From: Bacteroides sp.
GTDB taxonomy: Bacteria; Bacteroidota; Bacteroidia; Bacteroidales; Bacteroidaceae
Assembly (NCBI GenBank): GCA_021202275.1
Contig: JAJQDI010000015.1
Coordinates: forward strand, 224,637-288,636
Direction of reading: 5' to 3'
Length of the DNA: 64,000 nt
In this document: piece after piece, positions 16,302 to 23,548 of the stretch
How positions within the stretch are numbered: the first letter of the stretch is position 1
Layout: each line of letters begins with the position of its first letter
Made by a program: the position numbers and the translations under genes
The notes under the pieces: model-generated
Seen by the model: the letters and a program-made list of their open reading frames with translations, nothing else
Databases searched by the model: none
Told to the model about the DNA's origin: nothing

Positions 16302-17843
16302 ATGTTAAGAAAAATGTTTTTCCGGTTTTCGGTACTCGTTCTACTGATCGCAACCGTAAGTTCTTGTTCAAAAAAAGCAGGAGAGTATACTCATGTTATC
16401 CCATCGGACGCGATGGTAGTATCTATGGATCTGAAATCCCTGACCGACAAAGCCGGGATACAGGGAGATGACACGGAACAAATGAAGCAGACCCTCCTGG
16501 ATGCGGTAACCCGGGTTACCGATGGATCCAGCCGGTCGCAGATAGAGAAAGTGATCGGCGATCCTTCCGAATCGGGAATAGCTCTGGACGAACCCTTCTA
16601 TATATTCAGCTCACCCACCATCCAGGGAAAACTTGCCATCGCCATCAAAGTAAATAATATCAAGAACTTACGCGCCACACTGGAAGCATTCAGTACAATA
16701 AATAGCCAGAACGGTTATGAATATGTGATCCTGGGGCAGCGCGGTCCTTTATTGGCTTTCAATGAAACAACCGCTCTGTTCTTTTCCAATAACTCTACCA
16801 CTGTCGACGAAATGCATCGCAACGCGGAGAAACTGATGAGGCAGACCCCGGAGAACAGCATCCGTGAGAAGAAAGGCTTCCGGAAAATGACAGATCAGAA
16901 AGGAGAGATTGCTTTCTGGGCACCTTTCTCCGCTTTTCCCAATGCCGAAATACTGAAAAACAGCATGGCTGTACCTACGGAAATAGATCTGGAAGAAATA
17001 TCTGTTATAGGTGGCTTCTCTTTCGAAAAAGGGAAAACGGTAGTAGAGATCGACTATTATACAGAAAATAAAGAGGCCAAAAAACTTTTGGACAGACGTT
17101 CCGAGGCGATGGGTAGCATCAGCAATACTTACCTGAAAAACCTCCCTGCTTCTACACTGGGCTTCATGAGTTTCTTGATCCACGGAGAAGAATTGTACAA
17201 GATGCTACAGGAGAACCCAGAGTTCCGCCGTGCTATTCCCGGAGACGCCACAGAACAACTGGGAGTTGTGTGCAAAGCCTTCAAAGGAGATATCACCCTG
17301 ACACTGACCGGGGTATCTCTGGATCGCAGGTTCAATCCGAACCCCTCCTTTGTGATGCTGGCAGAAGTAAAAGACAAAGAATCTATCCGTGAACTGCACA
17401 GGCTGATCGAAGAAGAAGGTGCAACTATGCAGATCCGCAAACGGGGAGAAGGCGAATATGTAATGTCTGTTGACATGGAGATCTTCCTGGGAGAAAGAGA
17501 CAATACCTTCTATGTGACCAATGAACTGTCGTTGCTGGCCAACTTAGAGAAAGGATTGGACAAAAGTATAAAAGATGCTTCCTACGCATCCCATGCCAAA
17601 GGCAAAAGTATGTATGGAGTGGTAGATATAGCGTCTATCTTAGAGATGCCTTTAGTGAAACTGGCTGCCGGTATGGGAGGTGAAGAAGCACAGACCTATT
17701 ATCAGTTGGGCTCTTTGTTCGAGTATGTGGAATTCTATGTGGAAAAAGACAGTAAAACTACCTTCGTCTTACAGATGAGCAACAAAGAAACAAATGCGCT
17801 GAAGCAGGTGGTGGATTTCGCGAGAGGCTTTGCCGGTCTGTAA
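16302..17843 (+). CDS. DUF4836 lipoprotein
   Basis: A 513-residue envelope protein of the DUF4836 family, with a lipoprotein signal (lipobox VSSC about residue 23). It begins the mature part with a pattern like YTHVIPSDAMVVSMDLKSL, which is typical of the family, followed by two similar alpha/beta halves. Function is not known. It precedes an ABC ATPase and permease by about 10 and 730 bases, so it may act with them at the membrane; this is inference from order only. The ATG at 16302 is preferred over a TTG two codons earlier. Confidence 0.8.
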   Translation: MLRKMFFRFSVLVLLIATVSSCSKKAGEYTHVIPSDAMVVSMDLKSLTDKAGIQGDDTEQMKQTLLDAVTRVTDGSSRSQIEKVIGDPSESGIALDEPFYIFSSPTIQGKLAIAIKVNNIKNLRATLEAFSTINSQNGYEYVILGQRGPLLAFNETTALFFSNNSTTVDEMHRNAEKLMRQTPENSIREKKGFRKMTDQKGEIAFWAPFSAFPNAEILKNSMAVPTEIDLEEISVIGGFSFEKGKTVVEIDYYTENKEAKKLLDRRSEAMGSISNTYLKNLPASTLGFMSFLIHGEELYKMLQENPEFRRAIPGDATEQLGVVCKAFKGDITLTLTGVSLDRRFNPNPSFVMLAEVKDKESIRELHRLIEEEGATMQIRKRGEGEYVMSVDMEIFLGERDNTFYVTNELSLLANLEKGLDKSIKDASYASHAKGKSMYGVVDIASILEMPLVKLAAGMGGEEAQTYYQLGSLFEYVEFYVEKDSKTTFVLQMSNKETNALKQVVDFARGFAGL

Positions 17844-17853
17844 CAGCAGCGCT

Positions 17854-18498
17854 ATGAATCAGATAATATTGCAGCAAACACTTCCGGAAGTGTTTGCTGC
17901 ACGTGATCTCATACCTTCCGACATCTGGCAACAGGATATCATCTTCGGCAAAGGAGAAAGACACCTGATCGAAGCCGCTTCGGGTACAGGAAAATCTTCT
18001 CTGTGCAGCTACCTGTACGGATACAGAAACGATTATCGGGGAACCATACGTTTCGACGATACAGATATATGTTCTTTTACCACAACAGACTGGGTAGCTG
18101 CCCGACAGCGTACATTAAGTATCCTGTTTCAGGATCTGCGTGTTTTCCCGGAACTGACGGCACTGGAGAATGTAGAACTGAAAAACCGGCTCACCGGGCA
18201 CAAAACAAAGGAAGAGATCCTTGCTCTCTTCGCAGCATTGGGTATCGCGGATAAAGCGCATACCCCGGCCGGGAAAATATCATTCGGCCAGCAACAGCGG
18301 GTAGCATTCATACGGTCCCTCTGCCAGCCCTTTGATTTTATCCTGTTGGATGAGCCCATCAGCCACCTGGATGATGAAAATGCCCGGATCATGGCAGAGA
18401 TCCTCCTTACAGAGGCAACTACGCAAAACGCGGGTATCTTAGTAACTTCCATAGGAAAAAACCTGCCTTTGGACTACACATATATATGGAAGCTGTAA
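17854..18498 (+). CDS. ABC transporter ATP-binding protein
   Basis: A 214-residue ATPase subunit. Walker A is ASGTGKSS (about residues 49-56), the Q-loop is LFQDLRVFPELTA, the signature is ISFGQQQRVAF in place of the usual LSGGQ, and Walker B is FILLDEPISHLDD. Its length and Q-loop resemble LolD/MacB-type subunits, which drive FtsX-like permeases. The permease at 18577 is its likely partner. The ATG at 17854 gives the usual N-terminus. Confidence 0.88.
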   Translation: MNQIILQQTLPEVFAARDLIPSDIWQQDIIFGKGERHLIEAASGTGKSSLCSYLYGYRNDYRGTIRFDDTDICSFTTTDWVAARQRTLSILFQDLRVFPELTALENVELKNRLTGHKTKEEILALFAALGIADKAHTPAGKISFGQQQRVAFIRSLCQPFDFILLDEPISHLDDENARIMAEILLTEATTQNAGILVTSIGKNLPLDYTYIWKL

Positions 18499-18576
18499 TT
18501 TCTTCTGTTTATACATACATGAGGGTAGATAGTCCGGAAAGAAAACCCTTCACTTACTTATGAAACGATATGATCC

Positions 18577-19782
18577 ATGAATAGACTTGTCTGGAAACTC
18601 CTTCGCCAACATATCAGCATCGGCCAACTGACCGGCTTCTTCTTTGCCAACCTGTTTGGGATGGTGATCATACTGTTGAGTGTCCAATTCTACAAAGACG
18701 TGATCCCGCTGTTCACCGCTGGAGAAAGTTTCATGAAAAAAGACTACCTGATCGTCAGCAAACAGGTAGACGCGTTCAGTAGTTTCCGTAAGAAAGGGAA
18801 TACATTTACGGCAGAAGAGATCAAAGACCTTAGTGAACAACCCTTTACCCAGGCTATAGGCCAGTTTACCCCTTCGCGTTTCGATGTATCGGCAGGAGTA
18901 GGTATGCAACGGGGAGGCATGCAATTTTCTACGGAAATGTTTTTTGAGTCCGTACCCGATGAATTTATAGATGTGAACCTCAACCAATGGCACTTCGAAG
19001 AAGATGACCGATCCCTGCCCATCATCATTCCCCGCAATTACCTGAACCTGTACAATTTCGGATTTGCCCAGAGCAGGAACCTACCTCAACTCTCAGAAGG
19101 TGTTATCAGCATGATCGGAATGGATATACGCATACGTGGCAACGGGAAAGCAGAGTCATTCAAAGGAAATATCGTCGGATTCTCCAACCGGCTCAATACC
19201 ATATTGGTACCGGATGAGTTCATGAAATGGGCCAATAACAAATTTGCTCCGAACGCAGAGGTCACCCCTTCCCGACTGATCGTAGAGGTAAACAATCCGG
19301 CAGATGCCAGTCTGGCACGCTACTTCCGGGAAAAAGGATATGAGATAGAGGATGACAAGTTGGATGCCGGAAAGATGACTTATTTTCTCCGCTTAGTGGC
19401 CGGGATCGTACTGGCTATCGGACTCGTGATCAGCGCACTCTCCTTCTATATCCTGATGCTCAGTATCTACCTGTTGTTGCAAAAAAATACCGTCAAACTG
19501 GAGAGTCTGCTGCTTATCGGTTATAGCCCGGCACAGGTGGCACTTCCCTACCAGACCCTGACTGTGGCATTGAATTTCACGGTTCTGCTTCTCTCTGTAC
19601 TGATTTTGGCAAGTATCCGTACACGTTATATAGAGGTATTGTCCCAACTCTATCCCAATCCGGGTAGCCAGAGCCTGGCAACTGTGATCTGTATAGGAGT
19701 GTTCTTATTTGCGGGAGTAAGCCTGATCAACCTGATCAGTATCAGAAGGAAGATAATGATGATCTGGAGAAACAAAGATTGA
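18577..19782 (+). CDS. ABC transporter permease, FtsX/MacB-like
   Basis: A 401-residue inner-membrane protein with one N-terminal membrane segment (about 18-40), a periplasmic domain of about 220 residues and three C-terminal segments (near 270-300, 320-345, 365-390). This is the topology of MacB/FtsX-type mechanotransmitter permeases, which work on periplasmic substrates without true transport. It pairs with the ATPase encoded just upstream. The role could be lipoprotein or envelope stress handling, but the substrate is not visible. It ends the operon. Confidence 0.8.
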   Translation: MNRLVWKLLRQHISIGQLTGFFFANLFGMVIILLSVQFYKDVIPLFTAGESFMKKDYLIVSKQVDAFSSFRKKGNTFTAEEIKDLSEQPFTQAIGQFTPSRFDVSAGVGMQRGGMQFSTEMFFESVPDEFIDVNLNQWHFEEDDRSLPIIIPRNYLNLYNFGFAQSRNLPQLSEGVISMIGMDIRIRGNGKAESFKGNIVGFSNRLNTILVPDEFMKWANNKFAPNAEVTPSRLIVEVNNPADASLARYFREKGYEIEDDKLDAGKMTYFLRLVAGIVLAIGLVISALSFYILMLSIYLLLQKNTVKLESLLLIGYSPAQVALPYQTLTVALNFTVLLLSVLILASIRTRYIEVLSQLYPNPGSQSLATVICIGVFLFAGVSLINLISIRRKIMMIWRNKD

Positions 19783-19945
19783 TCCAGGGAACGGAAGATT
19801 CGTTTTTTCCTATGTACCTCTCAGGAAGGTACAACTTACCACTTATATACAATCTTGTATCTCTGCCTCATATCGGGTCCGGATCATTGGATATGCCTCC
19901 TATTGTAAACCGGTATTTTTTGTTCGTATGTTCTTCTGTCTATAC

Positions 19946-20010
19946 AAAAAAAAGGAGTCACGCCTGACTCCAACCTTTGTTAACCTTAAATCTAATACTA
20001 TGAAAAACAC
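19946..20010 (-). ncRNA. Small RNA, copy 2 of a paralogous pair
   Basis: Minus-strand counterpart of the RNA at 13331-13396. Reading right to left, it has a perfect promoter (next entry), then the conserved segment with GTTTTTCATAG, TATTAGATTT and AAGGTTAA, then AAAGGTTGG, then a terminator with a perfect 7-bp stem (GGAGTCA with TGACTCC, loop GGCG) and eight T. The 5' segment differs from copy 1 at a single base. The terminator stem is different in sequence. It lies between the ABC permease and miaA genes, opposite to both. Confidence 0.72.
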
Positions 20011-20015
20011 AGTTG

Positions 20016-20045
20016 CAAAGGTAAGCATTTCTATCGAAAAAACAA
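20016..20045 (-). promoter_or_regulatory. Promoter of small RNA copy 2
   Basis: On the minus strand TTG (20045-20043), 19 bases, then TACCTTTG (20023-20016). This matches the Bacteroides housekeeping promoter closely. Confidence 0.65.
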
Positions 20046-20118
20046 GTACTGTATGCGGGAACAACGCGATTATAACACGATTTAAGATTTGCCCCCCTGC
20101 CTTTCACTTCCTTTTTCA

Positions 20119-20126
20119 TATCTTTG
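20119..20126 (+). promoter_or_regulatory. -7 box for miaA
   Basis: TATCTTTG fits TAnnTTTG, about 170 bases upstream of the miaA ATG. The leader between them has no gene I can support. Confidence 0.4.
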
Positions 20127-20293
20127 TAGAATAGAAAAGGCGATTCGGACAAAGTTTCAAACGAGTTTGACCTTTGCCTCTCTCATCTTTCAATCTATTT
20201 GTATCATACAGGAGGTGCCTTAGCATAGCTGAAGTGAACTTCATTCTGCTTCCGGCTCTCTCACTTTTTTATACACACTTAATTTATCAGACA

Positions 20294-21205
20294 ATGCCAG
20301 GATATGACCTGATCACTATATTGGGACCTACTGCTTCAGGAAAAACAACTTTTGCCGCTACACTTGCTCACGAACTGGAGGGTGAGATCATCAGTGCGGA
20401 TTCCCGGCAGATATACAGAGGAATGGATCTGGGAACAGGAAAAGACCTGCAAGATTATATAGTAGAAGGGAAAACCATTCCCTACCACCTGATAGATATG
20501 GTGGAGCCGGGTTATAAATACAATGTATTTGAATTTCAGAGAGACTTCCTGGCTGCTTATCAGGATATCAAAGAGAGAAAAAAATATCCGATCCTGTGCG
20601 GAGGTACGGGAATGTATCTGGAGTCGATCCTGAAAGGGTACAGGCTGCTTCCGGTCCCCGAAAATACCGCGCTGAGAGAGAAACTGGCAGACAGATCCTT
20701 ATCTGAACTGACCGAAATACTACGTTCCTACAAACAACTTCACAATTCTACAGATGTAGATACAGTGAAAAGAGCGATACGCGCCATTGAGATCGAGGAG
20801 TACTATCGGGAACATGAACGGGAACACAGGGATTTCCCACAACTCAACAGCCTGATCGTGGGCATCCGGATCGAACGGGAACTACGCAGGGAAAAAATAT
20901 CACGTCGCCTTCGTCAACGCCTCGAAGAAGGTATGGTAGAAGAAGTCCGTACGTTGCTTGCCCAAGGACTTACAGCGGCAGATCTGATCTATTACGGTCT
21001 GGAATACAAATACCTGACCTTGTATGTGACCGGAGCATTGACCTACGAAGAGATGGTCAGCCAGCTTGAAATAGCCATCCATCAATTTGCCAAGCGGCAA
21101 ATGACCTGGTTCCGGGGCATGGAAAAACGAGGTTTCACCATCCATTGGATAGACGCAACATTGCCCATGCAGGAGAAAATAGAGAAAGTTTTAAGTTATA
21201 AGTAA
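20294..21205 (+). CDS. miaA: tRNA dimethylallyltransferase MiaA
   Basis: A 303-residue enzyme that adds a dimethylallyl group to A37 of tRNAs reading UNN codons. The P-loop GPTASGKTT (about residues 11-19), the SADSRQIYRGM motif and the C-terminal FAKRQMTWFRG are all present. A longer frame from 20174 adds 40 residues with no counterpart in the family, so the ATG at 20294 is chosen. The last codons overlap a family II repeat, which begins at 21187, but the length is normal. Confidence 0.95.
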   Translation: MPGYDLITILGPTASGKTTFAATLAHELEGEIISADSRQIYRGMDLGTGKDLQDYIVEGKTIPYHLIDMVEPGYKYNVFEFQRDFLAAYQDIKERKKYPILCGGTGMYLESILKGYRLLPVPENTALREKLADRSLSELTEILRSYKQLHNSTDVDTVKRAIRAIEIEEYYREHEREHRDFPQLNSLIVGIRIERELRREKISRRLRQRLEEGMVEEVRTLLAQGLTAADLIYYGLEYKYLTLYVTGALTYEEMVSQLEIAIHQFAKRQMTWFRGMEKRGFTIHWIDATLPMQEKIEKVLSYK

Positions 21206-21602
21206 TAAGTTTTAAAATTCATTTGTAGGTATCATGTTTCCTTATGGTGTGGAGACGCAAAGAGATTTACGATTACTCCCTTCGGTTATGACCATTATCT
21301 GATAGGTAACACCAAGGAACGTGGGACGATTTACGATGTACGATTGAAATTGCAAAAAGAATATTTTTGTAAATCACAATGTGTAACATTTTTTATGCAA
21401 ACATACGAGACGCACGGCGTGCGCCTCCGCAGTGCAGGTCCAACCCTGATGTTATACATTTCCACGGTATACGTCCAACAAAAAAACTTTCCACATGGTA
21501 TATATACAATGAATAATGAACTTCTATTTATAAGTTTTTAAGTAGTGATTCCTGCAGGTATACAAATAACTTATAACTTAAAACTTACAACTTAGAACTT
21601 TC
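21187..21602. repeat. Composite element: family II ends around a family I copy
   Basis: The left end (21187-21217) has AAGTTTTAAGTTATAAG words and the right end (21566-21600) has the inverted ACTTATAACTTAAAACTT words. Between them lies family I copy A (21262-21350), with GAGATTTACGATTACTCCC, TGACCATTATCTGATAGGTA and an ACGATTGAAAT end. The remaining part, 21351-21565, has no gene. No transposase is present, so if mobile the element is non-autonomous. Confidence 0.55.
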
Positions 21603-21606
21603 TTCG

Positions 21607-21614
21607 TATATTTG
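21607..21614 (+). promoter_or_regulatory. -7 box for the lipid kinase gene
   Basis: TATATTTG fits TAnnTTTG, about 43 bases before the ATG at 21657. Confidence 0.4.
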
Positions 21615-21656
21615 TAAGCCTGGACAAAAACAATAGGACAAAAAAACGGAAACAGT

Positions 21657-22583
21657 ATGAGTGTAGAACCGGGAAAATGGGGAGTGATCTACAATCCCAA
21701 AGCTGGAACACGGAAAGTGCAGAAACGCTGGACAGAGATCAAGGAGTACATGGACAGTAAGGGTGTATCTTACGACTACGTACAATCCGAAGGTTTCGGT
21801 TCCGTGGAAAGGCTGGCCGGTATCCTTGCCAACAACGGCTACCGCATCATCGTGGTAGTGGGAGGAGACGGAGCACTCAACGACACGATCAACGGGATCA
21901 TGCACTCCGGAGCCACAGACAAAGAAGACATTGCCATAGGAATTATTCCCAACGGGATCGGGAACGACTTTGCCCAATACTGGGATATGAACCTGGACTA
22001 TAAATATGCTGTGGATTGCATCATCAACAACCGGCAAAAGAAAATAGACGTTGGATATTGCAGATACTTCGATGGAAAGCAGCACCAGCGCCGGTATTTT
22101 CTCAACGCGGTAAACATCGGTCTGGGAGCACGGGTCGTTAAGATTACTGATCAGACCAAACGTTTCTGGGGAGTCAAATTCATCTCGTATGTAGCCGCGC
22201 TGTTCCTGATGTTTTTCGAACGTAAACTGTACCGGGTGCACCTGAAAATAAACGGTGAACATATTCGCGGACGGGTGATGACGATCTGCATCGGCAGTGC
22301 ACACGGATATGGGCTTACTCCCAGCGCAGTACCTTACAACGGCTGGCTGGATGTGTCGGTGATCCATCGCCCCAGATTCCTGCAGATCGTATCCGGATTA
22401 TGGTTATTGATACAGGGTAGAATATTAAACCTGAAGGTAGTAAGGCCTTACCGTACCAAAAAGGTAAAAGTATTCCGCGCACGCAATGCCGCTGTGAACC
22501 TGGATGGTCGCCTGCTGCCCAAACATTTCCCTTTGGAAATAGGTATATTACCTGAGTCCACTACGCTGATCATACCCAAATAG
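21657..22583 (+). CDS. Diacylglycerol kinase family lipid kinase
   Basis: A 308-residue cytoplasmic or membrane-associated enzyme of the DagK_cat family (YegS/DgkB-like). It shows GVIYNPKAGTRK near the N-terminus, the nucleotide motif VVVGGDGALNDTINGI (about residues 63-78) and IIPNGIGNDFA. Members phosphorylate diacylglycerol, sphingoid bases or related lipids. Bacteroidetes make sphingolipids, so a sphingoid substrate is possible, but the sequence does not decide. A hairpin without T-run (22591-22613) separates it from kdsA. Confidence 0.88.
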   Translation: MSVEPGKWGVIYNPKAGTRKVQKRWTEIKEYMDSKGVSYDYVQSEGFGSVERLAGILANNGYRIIVVVGGDGALNDTINGIMHSGATDKEDIAIGIIPNGIGNDFAQYWDMNLDYKYAVDCIINNRQKKIDVGYCRYFDGKQHQRRYFLNAVNIGLGARVVKITDQTKRFWGVKFISYVAALFLMFFERKLYRVHLKINGEHIRGRVMTICIGSAHGYGLTPSAVPYNGWLDVSVIHRPRFLQIVSGLWLLIQGRILNLKVVRPYRTKKVKVFRARNAAVNLDGRLLPKHFPLEIGILPESTTLIIPK

Positions 22584-22659
22584 CTCTTTACCGGATCTCC
22601 TTCCCTGATCCGGGCAGGAGAATATACTATATTTCCATACAAACAAACTTATTTATATA

Positions 22660-23463
22660 ATGATCCAACAACTCTGTAATCACCCTTCCGGCAATTTCTT
22701 TCTTCTGGCCGGTCCGTGTGTCATAGAAGGGGAAGATATGGCTATGCGCATTGCCGAACAGATCACCCGCATGACCTGCAAACTAAGTATTCCCTATGTA
22801 TTCAAAGGTTCTTACCGCAAGGCCAACCGTTCACGTATAGACTCTTTTACCGGGATCGGCGACGAAAAAGCGCTGAAGATCCTGCGTAAAGTCAGCCAGT
22901 CCTTCGGCATCCCCACAGTCACAGATATACATACGGCCGAAGAGGCGGCTATGGCAGCGGAATATGTAGATATCCTTCAGATCCCCGCGTTCCTGTGCAG
23001 GCAGACCGACCTGCTGGTGGCTGCCGCGCAGACCGGAAAGGTGGTAAACATCAAAAAAGGTCAGTTCCTCTCTCCGGGAGCCATGCAGTTTGCCGCGACC
23101 AAAGTAGTGGAAGCAGGCAACAACCAGGTAATACTCACCGAGCGGGGCACTACTTTCGGCTATCAGGACCTGATCGTAGACTACCGGGGCATCCCGGAGA
23201 TGAGATCGTTCGGTCATCCGGTGGTATTGGATGTGACCCATTCGTTGCAACAACCCAATCAGACCGGTGGAGTGACCGGAGGGATGCCTCAACTGATCGA
23301 AACCATCGCGCGGGCAGGGATTGCTGTAGGAGCCGACGGCCTGTTCATCGAAACACACGAAGAGCCTTCCGTTGCCAAAAGCGACGGAGCCAATATGCTC
23401 CGGTTGGATCTTCTCGAAGATTTACTCACCCGACTGGTGCGTATCCGGGAAGCCATCCGGTAA
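22660..23463 (+). CDS. kdsA: 3-deoxy-8-phosphooctulonate synthase KdsA
   Basis: A 267-residue aldolase that joins phosphoenolpyruvate and arabinose 5-phosphate to give KDO 8-phosphate for lipopolysaccharide. Family marks are LLAGPCVIEGED, FKGSYRKANRSR, TDIHTAEEA, IPAFLCRQTDLL (the metal-site Cys region) and NIKKGQFLSP. The length is normal. It follows the lipid kinase gene by 76 bases and may share its transcript. Confidence 0.96.
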   Translation: MIQQLCNHPSGNFFLLAGPCVIEGEDMAMRIAEQITRMTCKLSIPYVFKGSYRKANRSRIDSFTGIGDEKALKILRKVSQSFGIPTVTDIHTAEEAAMAAEYVDILQIPAFLCRQTDLLVAAAQTGKVVNIKKGQFLSPGAMQFAATKVVEAGNNQVILTERGTTFGYQDLIVDYRGIPEMRSFGHPVVLDVTHSLQQPNQTGGVTGGMPQLIETIARAGIAVGADGLFIETHEEPSVAKSDGANMLRLDLLEDLLTRLVRIREAIR

Positions 23464-23548
23464 TTTTTCAAAAAGAATTCACCTTTGTTGTGATTTATTC
23501 GACTGTTATCCGACTGATAGTAACAGATAAATTAAATTTAAAACGATA

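Noticed and set aside
19779..20134. Short plus-strand frames after the ABC permease, including one reading through the sRNA
   Set aside because: The region is explained better by the minus-strand sRNA with promoter and terminator. The MKNT start is part of the conserved RNA segment.
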